From positions 496,001-560,000 of the forward strand of contig JAQFVV010006505.1 of NCBI GenBank assembly GCA_028023455.1: a stretch of 64,000 nt of DNA. Reading direction: 5' to 3'. The notes under the pieces were generated by a model. That model was not told the origin of the DNA, made no database searches, and was given only the letters and a program-made list of their open reading frames with translations. Within the stretch, counting starts at the first letter, position 1. The number at the start of each line of letters is the position of its first letter. Shown piece after piece: positions 11,651 to 23,615 of the stretch. Source of the stretch: Epiperipatus broadwayi. Taxonomy: Eukaryota > Onychophora > Udeonychophora > Euonychophora > Peripatidae. The translations under genes were made by a program, and so were the position numbers.

Positions 11651-12568
11651 GAATAACGCATGTATATAACATATGCATATTTACATATTTAAAATACAAT
11701 AGTTTCTTTTTTTTCTCTCTTCTTAAAAATATAACCCAAATATATATATATAAGTAATTCTGCACGGTACTCTTATTGCTCGCCCAGCATATTTATGGAT
11801 GTTAATTATTGACTCCAAGTGCCAATCCTATCTACAAGTAAATAAGATTTATGCAGGGAGAGATAAGAGTATCAATTTTTAATAGACAGAGCTCCGACCT
11901 CTAGCTAGCTCACTCAGGGCGGGTGGTTATTAACCATGGGAAAGACATGGGGGGAGCCCTGTTATAACTTCTATATATATATATATTTAAACTTTTTTTA
12001 CTCTCCATACTTGTTCTCCATCTCTCCAACTCCCTATTATTTATTTATGCATCTATTCTTCTATTCCATTCCTTACCACTATAATCCACATGTGGTTGTG
12101 ATGTGATCATTCATTACAAAATCACAATTGACATCAATAATTAAAAAAGTAAGGTGCAAATTTCATAAGAAATTCACACGATCAACTGTGGATCCAATAT
12201 CCATGTCAGAAGATCAAATATAAAAAACAATATTTTTTATCTCCATTTTTTTCTAACTACATGTAACAAAGGAAGCAAACTACATCACAGTTTCTTTCTG
12301 GTAACAAAAAAAATCTGAATAATTATAAAATTAATAATGCTTTATTTCAACATGTGGTCATAAACATATATTGTAATAAAATTCATATTTTGGAAGTTAT
12401 AAGATTTTAGTATTTTCAAATTATAAGCTTGGTTTGGTCAGGCTTCTGCATTTTTAGATGATATTTTGTACCATACAAAACATCCTTTCCTCTCCCTGCA
12501 TACTTTAGCCCTTCACACCATCATTATTGTAATAAAATTCATATTCTAGAAGTTATAAGATTTTAGTA
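11651..12568. other. Unannotated AT-rich interval
   Basis: Small TA tracts only. A direct repeat of about 48 bp ('ttgtaataaaattcatattyt.gaagttataagatt') occurs at 12370-12418 and 12525-12571. Confidence 0.55.
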
Positions 12569-12735
12569 TTTAGACTGCACTCACTGCCATTTTGAATTCT
12601 AAGAACTTCCCAAAACAATCACTGTCACATTCAAGTGATCCTGTGTGAATCATTTGATATCATTTATCACTTGGATATGTCAGTGGTGGTTTTAGGCAGT
12701 CCTTAGTATCAAAATGGCAGTCAGTGCAGTCTAAA
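12569..12735. repeat. Small foldback / MITE
   Basis: Terminal inverted repeats of about 27 bp: 'tttagactgcactcactgcc' at the left and its complement at the right ('ggcagtcagtgcagtctaaa'). The interior is non-coding. The left end abuts a direct repeat of flanking sequence (12525-12571). Only one copy is seen in the window. Confidence 0.75.
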
Positions 12736-13094
12736 TCTGCACCAATTACTTTTAATTCTTCATATTTATTTACTGCTTTAACATGTTATAATTATTATTT
12801 GTCCTCTATGTGTTTCCCATCTACTAACAATGTATCAGTTACAAAATTGCTATTCATTGAATCATCAAATCCTTTTTTGCTATTGGATATAAAATAAAAC
12901 AAACATTATTATACCTATTGTTACCTCAAATAACAAACTGTTAATTTCCTTTATTATTTCTCCACAACTTATCTATTTTATTTAAGCCTTTCTCTTTAGT
13001 TTTGTAATAATAAGTGGATCAATTTCCCTTTTTCATATCTATTTTTGAAATATATATATATATAATTTCGATATATACTGGTACTATACAGATG

Positions 13095-13097
<3 letters not shown>

Positions 13098-13154
<57 letters not shown>
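13098..13154. repeat. (TA)n microsatellite
   Basis: Uninterrupted TA dinucleotides, immediately preceded by a short segment ('tatatactggtactatacag') that is also found next to the TA tract near 18.78 kb. Confidence 0.95.
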
Positions 13155-13157
<3 letters not shown>

Positions 13158-13339
13158 GCCATTACAATTTAGTCACTAGCTAAATTTATAGTAATGTGCA
13201 TGTAGAAAAGGTAAACCAAAAATCATCATCACATTTTTATATAATCATAAAAGAAGCTGTAGGGCATCCAAGTTCAAACCCTACCAGATCAAAATTCTAA
13301 AAGCTTTAAACAGAGAAAGAATGGGTCAACAATTACTTT

Positions 13340-13426
13340 ATTTTTAAATTTTCTAGAAAGGTTGACTCTTTGTACCATATATAAGGCACATTTAAATTTT
13401 TCAGAGCATTTACATTTTTAGAGAGT
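13340..13426 (+). repeat. Left terminal inverted repeat of coiled-coil element
   Basis: About 87 bp that match the reverse complement of 16384-16471 almost perfectly. Key strings are 'ttttctagaaaggttgactc' here and 'gagtcaacctttctagaaaa' on the right. One 1-bp indel is seen near the inner edge ('atttttagag' versus 'atttttcagag'). Confidence 0.9.
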
Positions 13427-14029
13427 TTAAAAATAAATTATACAATGGACACCCAACTGGGGCCTGATATTTTGCCATATACCTGAAAAAGAGAGTCTAT
13501 AGAATGATGGGAGATGTGTGGTTAAAAATAAAGAAATTTTTTTAGTAAAATTTTTTTTTCAGTAAAAATTTTTTTTGTCTTACAAAATTTTCTTGGCCAA
13601 ACAGTCTTATTTTAGATGATGATGTTTAATATGATTTAATTTTTCATTGATGATGATAAAATGGGTACAGCCATAAAACAGCTTGTTTTTTTTTTTTTTT
13701 TTATCAATTTTGAAAATTTATTGCCAGATAGGATAGGCATAGTAATAGTGATGAATTATGGAATAGTAGTCTCATGTGTGTTTGGGGAGTTCATTTTGTA
13801 AAAAGTCTATGATTTTAGAGGTTTGATTGGATGGTTGATCGTTGGAGTTTGGTTGGTTAGATTGCAGTTTTGATGATGAGTGAGGAGTTTTGTCATTGCC
13901 TTGAGAATGCTATGTATTTCGTGTAACTTATGAATGATCAAACCCATTACTGCTCCAACCCAATTTATATGTTATCTTTATTTTATCATAAAGCAGTTAA
14001 CAGTAGTCCTGCCATGATATCAGCCTATA

Positions 14030-14135
14030 AGTCTCCAAGAGAGAGAGCAAGGTTTCGTTTTTGTAGTCTATAATAAGCAGGGCATTCCTTGATACTTGCC
14101 ACATAAGACTCCAAGAGAGAGAGCAAGGCATTGTT
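14030..14135. repeat. Short direct repeat upstream of ORF
   Basis: 'ctccaagagagagagcaagg' occurs at 14034-14053 and again at 14110-14129, about 76 bp apart. This leader lies between the left inverted repeat and the ATG and may be part of an LTR or 5' UTR of a former retroelement. Confidence 0.7.
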
Positions 14136-14588
14136 TATCTACTTTAGCCCCTAAGACTTAAAATACATCTTTTATTGCAACAGAGTTTGCTTCAATCAAT
14201 CAAGGGTTGTGGTAGTTAATAGTGATCGAATTGGGATGATCTTCTGAGTGCTCGTGATGCATTGTGTGATTATAGTGCTGTGACTGAATTCTTTTATTTA
14301 TCTCAAGATTGTGAACTGCTAGTCATTCTGTGGACTGTCAATATCTGTCGGATTTCTGGGAAAATGGATGAATGTATAATTTGGGCTATTACAGACAGAC
14401 ATGCACTATAGATTATTGTTGTGTAGTTCATTAAATAAGGATATTAAAATTTTTTTTTGTTGTATTTGTAATGCATAATAAGGTGAAAATCAAATCAGTC
14501 AGTTAGTCAAATATAGGTGTCAGACAGGGAGATGTGTGGATTTTTGATGGTCAGGGAAGTACAGATGGGATATATATAGTTTTATAAC

Positions 14589-16481
14589 ATGAGTGAACTA
14601 AATTATAGTATGGAAGAGGTTATGGAAGAGGAAGGTGCCCCAATACCAGGAATCAGTGATCATTTTCATACTGAAGAAGAGGATGGGGAGGTTTTCTTAA
14701 AAACACAAGAGGAAAGAGAGGAAGTAGAGGAAGATGCCTTTAATGTTAGTAGCAATAATACGGCCTCAAGTGTGGAGGTAGATGAGGAGCCAGAAGTGGG
14801 CCAGGCTCAGATAGCAAAGATGGCACCATCAGACATGTACATGGTAATGCAAATGCTCAGAAGTATGAGAGAAGATAGTAAGCAAGGGATGGAAAATCTA
14901 GAACAAAAGATAGAGAAAAATAATAAAAGTATGGTAAATCTAGAACAAAAGATGGAGAAAAATATAGAAAGTCTAAGAAAAGATAGTAAGCAAAATATAG
15001 AAAGTCTAAGAGAAGATAGTAAGCATAGTATAATAAGCATAGAGAGTCTAAGAGAAGATAGTAAGCACAGTATAATAAGCATAGAGAGTCTAAGAGAAGA
15101 TAGTAAGCAAAGGATGGAAAATCTAGAACAAAAGATAGGTCAATCTATGGAGAAAAGTATAGAAAGTTTAAGGGTAAATCTGGAGAACTCTATTGACAAT
15201 AACAACCAAATGATCATCGCTTTGGAAACTAGGATAGAAGGGTCCAACATAGAGTGTAAAAATAGATTTGCAGCCTTAGAGGAGAGGATAGAAGGAGTGT
15301 GTAGATCTATGGAAGTCACCAAACAAGAGGGTTGTCAGGGACTGCAGTCATTAAAGGCTCAAGTAGAGCAGTCTATCGAAAATAAGAGAGAAATTGAGTT
15401 AGTTAGGAATGAGGTCCATGGTTTGGTCTCCCAATCCATATCAGAATGCATAGAAAAGAATGCCGAAATAACTTCTGCAGGAATTCATATTAGATTAGAG
15501 GAGGTGGTAGCCAAAGTGGACTCATATAAGGAAGCCACTTTGGGCTGTGTAGATCAAACCATCACTATGAAAAATAGGTTTAGTGGCTTAGAAAAGGAAA
15601 TACGAGAATTTAAGGGAAGCATGGCCAATGAGTGTGTACAAATTGACCAAAATCTTAGGAAAGAATTGGGGAAACAAATGGATAGCTTTAGGGAGGAGAT
15701 AGTAAAAAGGGACAAGTCAAGTTCTTTAGAAGAGGGATCCAGAATGAATCAACATGAATTGGGTGTTATGTTGGAAAAGGTTGAGGAGAACCAGAAGGCC
15801 TATGTTGTGGAATACATAAACCCCAAGATGGATGATCTCTACCAGAAAATAGGGGAATTAAAAGATCGTATTAATGTAGGGCTGCAGGATCAGTCAAACC
15901 TAAATTCAGGGCAGAGCGATGGTAGCACCAGTCCAGATGACTGTAGGGATAGCTCAGAACAGAGTCAGTCAGAGAAAAGGATGCCTACTTTAGTTAACAA
16001 TCCACAAGGTGAAAAAGAAGTAGAAAGGCCGATATTAGCCATAATACCAAATCTCCCAGTAAAGAAAGTAAATGAGATGATGACTAAAGAGCAGATTGGG
16101 ATAGATCATGAAGTGAAAAGAAGGAAAAGAGAGTTGGAGGAAAAACTTCATGCATCCGATAAGATGATTGATTTAAGAGAGGCAATAAGGGAGATGAAAC
16201 CAGTTATTTTAGAAAGAGAGCAAAAGTTTCAACAGTCTGTAGTTCTCAATCTAGTAACTAACCAGCATGTGTGGTTTCAAAAATCTGTCTTCTCAAATAG
16301 ATTGGAGATACCTTATATGTGGTATAAAGAGCCAATCTCTCTGAAAAATGTAAATGTCCAGTATGTATCAGACAGAGAATCTATCTCTCTGAAAAATGTA
16401 AATGCTCTGAAAAATTTAAATGTGCCTTATATATGGTACAAAGAGTCAACCTTTCTAGAAAATTTAAAAATATTATTGTGA
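14589..16481 (+). CDS. Gag-like coiled-coil protein, 630 aa, in an inverted-repeat-bounded segment
   Basis: The only long ORF in the window, with no intron. Residues 1-75 are acidic. Residues about 80-330 are a heptad-rich coiled coil built partly from tandem 'ESLREDSK' and 'NLEQKIE' units, with direct repeats visible at DNA level around 14950-15140. Residues 330-455 remain helical and charged. A Ser/Gln-rich linker follows at about 458-485, then a basic 'KRRKRELEEK' block near 524. The last 60 residues are repeats of a 'WYKE...SLKNVN' motif ('YMWYKEP', 'YIWYKES'), and their DNA is the right inverted repeat, so the C-terminus was built from element end sequence. No nucleocapsid zinc knuckle, protease, RT or integrase is visible. 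The likeliest reading is a truncated or co-opted LTR-retrotransposon gag of the coiled-coil type; a host coiled-coil gene is the alternative. The start was chosen as the first ATG after a TATA-like tract with the acidic N-terminus intact. Confidence 0.6.
   Translation: MSELNYSMEEVMEEEGAPIPGISDHFHTEEEDGEVFLKTQEEREEVEEDAFNVSSNNTASSVEVDEEPEVGQAQIAKMAPSDMYMVMQMLRSMREDSKQGMENLEQKIEKNNKSMVNLEQKMEKNIESLRKDSKQNIESLREDSKHSIISIESLREDSKHSIISIESLREDSKQRMENLEQKIGQSMEKSIESLRVNLENSIDNNNQMIIALETRIEGSNIECKNRFAALEERIEGVCRSMEVTKQEGCQGLQSLKAQVEQSIENKREIELVRNEVHGLVSQSISECIEKNAEITSAGIHIRLEEVVAKVDSYKEATLGCVDQTITMKNRFSGLEKEIREFKGSMANECVQIDQNLRKELGKQMDSFREEIVKRDKSSSLEEGSRMNQHELGVMLEKVEENQKAYVVEYINPKMDDLYQKIGELKDRINVGLQDQSNLNSGQSDGSTSPDDCRDSSEQSQSEKRMPTLVNNPQGEKEVERPILAIIPNLPVKKVNEMMTKEQIGIDHEVKRRKRELEEKLHASDKMIDLREAIREMKPVILEREQKFQQSVVLNLVTNQHVWFQKSVFSNRLEIPYMWYKEPISLKNVNVQYVSDRESISLKNVNALKNLNVPYIWYKESTFLENLKILL
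16384..16471 (-). repeat. Right terminal inverted repeat of coiled-coil element
   Basis: Reverse complement of 13340-13426. It overlaps the last ~30 codons of the 630-aa ORF, and a partial direct duplication of its inner part ('tctctctgaaaaatgtaaatg') lies immediately upstream (16334-16361). Confidence 0.9.
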
Positions 16482-16494
16482 TTGATTCAGATTG

Positions 16495-17071
16495 TTAAAC
16501 TATCAAATTGAATGCTGAAAATATAAAAAAATGCCTTGCTAGAAAAATTATATGTATGTCCCATCGGTTCCGGACCATCTGGGGAAGCTGCACATCACAT
16601 AGAAAAGAAAAGATGTGTCTAAAATAATATTCTACACCTTTCAACTGACCAGAGAAATAAGATGTTTTAATAGAAGGAAGAAAGCATTCACCTGCATTCA
16701 AAGAAGATGAATTAATCTACTGATAAATATTAATCATCAAGTCCAATTAATTGTTACAACAACTGATTTTAAACTCAAGAAAATTTACAAATGTGAAAAC
16801 AACTGCTGTATTTCATCCACATGCTTGACAGGAAGAGAAGAAAATTTAATATAATGATTTCCAAATTGTCCACTAAAGCAAATAACCTCAATAGAGTCAT
16901 CATCATTAAATAGTTATACACCTCAAGAAAGAGATTGTTCCCACATAAAACAGAAATAGTAGCTGCAGAAATATAGACAAGTTTGAACCCTTGGAAATTC
17001 GCCACAAACAAAAGATCGGTAATATGACTTTTTATATCTATTTTCTTTATGATATCAGTCTTAATAAACAT
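16495..17071 (-). other. Two small minus-strand ORFs of unknown meaning
   Basis: 68 codons (16495-16701) and 98 codons (16775-17071). The second is hydrophobic and longer than most chance ORFs here. Neither matches a family I know, and splice sites are not convincing. They could be exon fragments or chance. Recorded because they lie beside the only long ORF. Confidence 0.2.
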
Positions 17072-18359
17072 TTTAGCAATAAAGTGGTATATTTTATTTA
17101 AAGAACTTTTAAAGACTATTCAGATCAATTAAAAAACAAGAATGTCTTACTAAAAATAACTTTGAGCTTCATAAATGACCTTGAATGTATGAAAATTATA
17201 TGTTTATTAATTTTACAGTTGTGAAATATTAATGTGTAAAACAATTTTTTTTTATGGTGTTATGATTTTAGTTTTAACTGATATATTATTATTATTTTGG
17301 TTTTTAATAATATTTTGTTATTATGGAATAAAACACGCACATACATAATAATATTTTTATATGTGTATAATTGGGAGTGAATGTGAAATAATGAGTAGTA
17401 TTAGAATATTAGATTATTTTGTTTCAAGTTCAGTATAGATTTCAGCGCTTGGAAGGGAGGGGGAGAAAATAATTTAAAACTCTTTTCTAAAACTTGCTCT
17501 TTCAATTTTACTAACATTTTTTTTTACATTCTATTGACATGTTAGATTTTAAAGTATGTGTGCTAATGAGCAGATTTTTTTTTTTTTTTTGAAATACTTT
17601 TCTCATGGAGTGAAAATCATGGTCAATGTGACGTCCAACTTAATACAAAATACATTTGAAGGGAAAGGGGGAAGAACTTAAAATTACTCTGAGGATTGTT
17701 ATATAATCAATTATTATTATTATTATTCATGTCAATTTTCATATTTATCTAGAAATTTTTATGTATATGTTAGAACTGTAGTAATAAATATTAGTTTGTT
17801 TTATTAAACGAGGCGTATATATTTCATTAAGTGTAGTCTTTGTTAAGTGTGATTATTCATCATCATCAATGGTTGAATATTAGTTATTTAAGATATAAGT
17901 AAATATGCTAAAATTAAGCAATAATTATGAATTTCTTTATAAAAATTAGTTTTATGTTTAGGCTTAGTCCTAGAGCTGTAGTTGAAACCCTTGTCATTAT
18001 CGTTATTATTATCATCATCATCATCGTCATCAATGTTTTAATTAATGAGCTGTTTAACTGTTTAAAGGCCATAAATAAATATTGATTTTATAATATTTAG
18101 TGATCTCTTAGTATTAGTATAACCACATCCCATCATCTATTTCATGCAAGGATGAGTGAATTGCCATCCTAAATTAGTTATATATAATCTGAGCTAGTGA
18201 ACTTATAAAAATATTGAAACACATTTGTTTTGTTAAGATCTGAGAAATGATTTATGTTCAATGAACTCCACTGTGGTTTAAAGATGTTTTACTTTTACCT
18301 AACTATTAGTGCTTATAGTGATATGGCTCAAAAAGCAAAATCTCTCATTTTTATTAGAA
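17072..18359. other. Featureless AT-rich interval
   Basis: Homopolymers and a short TCATCATCATC tract near 18010; no gene or shared repeat recognised. Confidence 0.6.
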
Positions 18360-18470
18360 ATAAAGTACCAAAAAGGGATTCAAACCCGGTACATGTGAAA
18401 GGTTATCAGATATAACCGTGTCTAGATTCAGATAATCTAGTGGCGCCCTGCTAGACCATATTCACTTAGT
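18360..18470 (-). repeat. Possible tRNA-like SINE relic
   Basis: The minus strand ends in 'ccgggtttgaatccc' (B-box-like) and starts with 'ggtctagcagggcgccac'. The spacing is tRNA-like, but no clear A box is seen. A weak relative lies at 6953-7035. Could be coincidence. Confidence 0.35.
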
Positions 18471-18751
18471 ATTTGTGTAAACATGCACTTAACATCAAAC
18501 CAAGAAATGAAAGTGGATAAAACCTACTGCCTGTATACCTGAGTTATATTTTATTGAATTACTAGTGTACTCACTTCACATGATTTCCATATACCTGAGT
18601 CAAAATACAATGGTTATTAACAATTCACTTATAATTATTGAGATAGTGTTTACTTGAGAAATCCAAGTTATTTTAAATATATATGATCATTCTATGGAAT
18701 ACCTTTCTACTCAGGTATGGTAATATCTTTTTTTTGAATGAACATTTATGT

Positions 18752-18754
<3 letters not shown>

Positions 18755-18783
<29 letters not shown>
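18755..18783. repeat. (TA)n microsatellite
   Basis: TA dinucleotides followed by 'atatactggtactatacaga', the flank also present beside the 13.1-kb tract. Confidence 0.9.
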
Positions 18784-18787
<4 letters not shown>

Positions 18788-21429
18788 GGATATATACTGG
18801 TACTATACAGATGTTATTTCATTTGGAAAAAATACTTCTATTCCTGTGGTAATTTTTCATTAACTTTATCAAATGATATAATTATGTATTCAATCTACCT
18901 CTCTTATAAAATTAAAGTAAAACGATTGTAAAAAAAAGAATGAGAAAGAAAAAGAATAGGATGGATACAAGCTGTTAAAAATGCTAGGAAGTAAATTAAG
19001 AATATTAATCATAAGTCTAGAAACAGAAAAAATGGAATCTTTGATCATTACTAATTTTCATTTCAGAGATTCAGAGACAGCATTTGAAAAAAGCTTAAAT
19101 GCTAAAACTATTTAAATTACATTTATTATGCTGCTGCAGAAGGAAATTAATCTCTGATCATGTGCTGTGTTCTGTACTTAATAATAATAATAGATTTACA
19201 TTTATAAGTCATATGTCTTATCATAGATGGGCAAAAATAAAACTGTTTTCTCCTGTGATAGGTTAACTAAATTTGTACAATTCAATTGTGAATTATAAGA
19301 TCTGATCCACAACAGATTCAAGCCCTGATATATGCATGGTCAGTAAGGGTTGATGTATATATGAATATAACCTAAGTTTAAGGGGTTCACTTAAGCTTTT
19401 AAAATTCTTACTTATGAGAGAGAGCATGAAGATTTATAATAGTTACAAAAACAGTGCATGATTGCAGGTTAATTTACTTTCTGCATAATTACAGATTTTT
19501 TTAGTGCTTAATAATAGTAGATTTACATTTATTTATACTTCTATAGTTATTGCATTTGTGTTTCTAAAATAAAACTCATTATAAGCCATATTTTACTCAA
19601 ACTAATTGCTAGGTTTCTAATAAAAATGTAAGCCTCACTCATTTGTTTGAGTGAGTGTAAGAGTTATGTAGATAAAATGCCTTTAAATGATTTACTAAGA
19701 GAGCAGGCTTTTCTCAATAGCCTCTCATAGAAGTATAGGAAAGAGAAAAGAATATTCACTAGACTTGTCAACTTCTGGCTGGTAAAGAGGAGTTAAACAG
19801 TTTTTAACTGGTTTATTGTCATCTTTGTCTATTGTTGAACATGGCTTTAACTCGCTCTAAAACCAGCTTATTTTATGTTATCGTAGTGAATTTATGCTCA
19901 TTTTAAAGCTTAAAAAGTATCGTAAGATGCTGTCCTTTCTAGAATTATTTTACAAGTCAAAAATCAATAATATTTAAATCTGAAGCTGCAACAATGAAAG
20001 AAGGGAGGCTTTCCTAGATGCTGATTAGTTGGTTCTCATTTTGAACAAAAAGAAGCACTTGTCAATAATTTTCACCACTGCAAGTTCTTTTCTTTTATTT
20101 TGAAAATGAAAATGAATGTTTTATAGTATTTCTTTAGTATTTTTTTTTATATATTATAAATTATTTTGATAAAATATGCTGAAAATATAATTATTTTACA
20201 AAAGTAGTTAAGATTTTACTAAAAATTCTTTACTTTTACATGAACGTAAATTGAAAAAGAAATCAATGACACATGAATAATTTTCTAAAAGGTTTTGAAC
20301 ATTTTAGGTTCACTGCCATATAATATTTTTCTAATTATAAATAAAAATTTATTTTTGAAAAAAACTTTTGTTCACTTTCATAATCTGACAAATTATTAAT
20401 TTGCTTTTTACAAACAAAACTAAAATGAATCTAATATTAGAAGATTAATATATTTTTACTGCCAATTCTGTAATTGCCCAATCAAAAGTTAGAACTTTAA
20501 TTCACTATGCCAATAGGAAATTGTATGAGTAATTAACAGTTAAATAATTAATTTTTTTTTTCGAAACAAAAAACAACTATTAACATATTAGTTTTTATTA
20601 ATTAATCAAAAAAATTGTCCCTTCATTTTTTGTTCAAAACAATTGATCTATTGATATATATCGTATAAAAACATTCCTTCCATTTTTTTTATATAAAAAA
20701 AACTTGTATTTATTTTATACCTTTTAAATGAAAACTATACCCTGTGATTCAACCACATTTCATGGTCATTATCAAAGGTATTAAATTATCTGGAAAAATA
20801 CAAATAAATATAAATGAAACTTTGATGAAAAAGGAAACAAATGAAAATTTTAAAATACAACTCGTATCATTAAGCGATATATTACAATATTTTCCTTTTG
20901 TCATATTAATAATGTACATATTTTAATTTTTAACCCTCTTTTGTCTTTCTGTTTTGTTAGAAATGGCTTGTTTTATTTTTCTTCTCTGCTATTAAGTTTA
21001 GTTCATTCATTTGTGTAATATTTTGAATAAAAATCGCATCTATTTAACATTTAAGTGTAAGTACATAATTCCTTTAATTAAATTTATTGTTTTAATTTTA
21101 CAATGTGATTAAAATGTTTACTAATTTTTACATGCAACAAACAATTAATTACTTATCTATTTACTCAACATCATTTGTATTTTTTCTATTTACAATAAAA
21201 AATATCAACAACTTCATTTTAATTTGTATATATAGTGGATCCACAAGCTATGCTGTATCTAACTATAAGTATGATTTGTACTAAAGATGCATAAAGACAC
21301 AAAGCTGACATTTTGAAAAAAAATTATATATTAAAACAATAATACAAGTGTGGCTGAATGCTTTCAAGGGAAACAGTCCTCATAGTCATAACCATATTGT
21401 AACTAACAACTCTAGTAATGCAAATTTAT
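18784..21429. other. Featureless AT-rich interval
   Basis: 2.6 kb without recognisable coding or shared repeat. It is among the emptiest stretches of the window. ORFs such as 20744-20926 look random. Confidence 0.55.
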
Positions 21430-21740
21430 GCAAATGAGTCTATGTATTCCATTTCTTGGATATATTGTAGCACGTCTTTTCTGATGATAGTGTGGTTGTG
21501 CCTAGCAATAAAGTAAGCCTCTTTGACTTTTCTTTTTAAGTTGTGGCATTCTCTGCAAACAATCACAGGGTCAATCGGTTCACAATTATGCCCTGCTGAA
21601 ATGCAATGCTGGGTGAAAACAGTTACAAGTTGGGTCTGCCAATGCTTTGTTGTACGAATATATATGTTGAAACTGTAGATAGAGAGGCTCTGGTTTCACT
21701 GATGTAAGAGGCCTGACAATTTGCCATAGGACAGGCAATA
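21430..21740 (-). pseudogene. Penelope-like element GIY-YIG endonuclease fragment (PLE2)
   Basis: On the minus strand one frame reads 'IACPMANCQASYISETRASL', a degraded GIY-YIG segment (expected CxxxNC..YIGET.R.L). After a frameshift the next frame gives 'HNCEPIDPVIVCRECHNLKR' and 'KVKEAYFIARH', the block that follows the endonuclease core and has the usual 'KEA.FI' signature. The same block reads 'KIKEAFYINGNIHAINRKD' in the 59.6-kb element, so the two are related PLEs. Reverse transcriptase is absent and the copy is dead. Confidence 0.75.
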
Positions 21741-21847
21741 TCTAACTGTAAACCAGAAAAGAATGTAAATAAAAAAAAAAAAACCCATTAAAATTTGCAG
21801 ATTTTATATTCAAGCGGCCATTTTTTCCCCCCTGAGCACTGGACATG

Positions 21848-21916
<69 letters not shown>
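21848..21916. repeat. (TA)n(GATA)n compound microsatellite
   Basis: TA repeats pass into GATA repeats at about 21888. Confidence 0.95.
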
Positions 21917-21918
<2 letters not shown>

Positions 21919-22019
21919 AAGTTCTTCAGCTAATACTTAAAATTAACTTAGAATATCTGAAGTCTGTTATCAAGACATACAATCAGGTAATAAATGAAAA
22001 TTCCATTTATTATCAGGGT

Positions 22020-22520
22020 CTAAGATCCTAAAAAAATCTTGAGTGACAATAACTGAGTTAAACACATTCAGAATAAATCTTCCTGGAAGTTTTAAACTTC
22101 ATTAAATGACCATGATAAGTTGTTTGGAGCTAGATTAATAAATACTCATTATCACAAGCTTTAAATAAAGTACTACTCAATGCTTTAAATATATTAAACC
22201 ATAAATGTGCATAACTAATTGATTATCACATGTAAATTGCATAACCCAACCAATGTTGATAAATTAAGCAATAAAATACCAGAGGTATATTGTAATGCAA
22301 CAGTTAATAAATCAAAATTAAAATCTTAAACAGAAATTGAGTAGTAGCAATTGACTTAAAAAGACTGAGATTGAAATTGGTTCTCTTATGAAGTTTATTT
22401 AAAACTTCTAGGCAGTTTTAGCCAATTGGCATCTCTCCAGATTTATTTTAAATCTTAGATTCTGATAATTACAGGATGTTGTATTGGCAACAGATTGTTT
22501 ATGTTCTATTGGTTGATTTT
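22020..22520. repeat. Degenerate copies of repeat H (tentative)
   Basis: 22360-22510 shows 'gactgagattgaaattgg', 'tatttaaaacttct' and 'ttggcaacagattg', resembling the H repeat at 32.5 and 42.8 kb. The match is loose. Confidence 0.35.
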
Positions 22521-22768
22521 AAGTATTGGATCATGTGATGAAATTTACATATAATAAACAAATAGCTATGTGCTGCTATGGTTTATTATATACATATATG
22601 ATCTCAAGATAAATGATTTGCATATTAGTTTAATGAATAATATTTCTGTAGTATAATTTTCACTAACCCCACTCTCACTCAAAGTAGGGACTTGTTTCTA
22701 TCCACTTTTAACACCTTGTGGAGGAGCAAAATCATAAACATATAATCAAAGAAATGTAAAATATATGT

Positions 22769-22828
22769 ATGATCTCCAAGATGTCCATTTCATGCTGAAC
22801 CAGCACTCATCAAGTGGCCCAGATCACA
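22769..22828 (-). ncRNA. Hammerhead motif, family C'
   Basis: Minus strand: UUGAUGA (C3 to U), stem II UGCUG-GUU-CAGCA, GAAA, AUGGACAU stem III, AUC triplet, then UUGG. GAUC blocks close the outer stem I. One essential core base is changed. Confidence 0.65.
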
Positions 22829-23110
22829 ATCTCTTACACATATCTTTATCATTGTTCAGTATATAACTACAGTTTAATTGATAAGCATTCAAACTAAACT
22901 TTGACCTAAACCACTTGATGAAAATATATTAATAATTTTTATTAGTCCTTTATTAGACTAGAGATTATCCATTTAATGATTAATATTTCTGGGGTGTAAT
23001 TTTCACCATAACACCCTCACACAATGGTAAGGGTTGTTTCGATCTGCTTTTATCATTTGTGAAGGAGGCGTAATCATAAATATTTGACCAAAGAAATGTG
23101 TAGCAGATTT

Positions 23111-23168
23111 ATGATCCCCAAGACTCACATTTCATGCTGAACCAGCATTCATCAGTTGGCCCAGAACA
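23111..23168 (-). ncRNA. Type I hammerhead ribozyme, family C', complete core
   Basis: Minus strand: CCAA, CUGAUGA, stem II AUGCUG-GUU-CAGCAU, GAAA, AUGUGAGU stem III, GUC cleavage triplet, then UUGG pairing with CCAA. All core positions are present. The outer stem I is weakened by substitutions (UGUUCUGGG opposite GGAUCAU). Confidence 0.75.
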
Positions 23169-23552
23169 CAACCTCTTACATATATCTTTATCATCATTCA
23201 GTATATATATATATATATAGGCAATTACTATAGTTCAATTGACAAGTGTCAAACTCACTGTCCTCTCAACTTTGACATAAACCACTAGATGGAGGTATAT
23301 TAATAATTTTTATTAGAAGTAGATAGAAATCAGTCGCCTCCTTGTGTGAGAGTGGTATAGTGAAAATTACACTACAGACATATTATTCATGATTGGATAA
23401 TCTCTAATCTAATGAATGACTAATAAAAATATTAATATACTTTCATTAAGTGATTTGTGGCAGAGTTTTGAGGGCATCACATTTGACACTTATCAAATAA
23501 ACTGTAGTTATTTGTTATATATGTATAGAATGATAAAGATATGTTTAAAAGA

Positions 23553-23615
23553 TTGCGATAGGGGTCAACTGATGAGGACTTATTGAGCATGAAATGTGCA
23601 TCTTGGGAATCACAC
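23553..23615 (+). ncRNA. Hammerhead motif, family C', inverted unit
   Basis: Plus strand: GUCAA, CUGAUGA, a weak stem II (GGAC/GAGC region), GAAA, palindromic AUGUGCAU, AUC, UUGGG. Core and triplet are intact but stem II has decayed. Confidence 0.6.

Noticed and set aside
13098-13154. Centromeric or origin role for TA tracts
   Set aside because: TA microsatellites are scattered throughout; nothing marks this one.
14807-15322. Minus-strand ORFs of 91 and 60 codons
   Set aside because: Antisense shadows of the repeated coiled-coil coding sequence.
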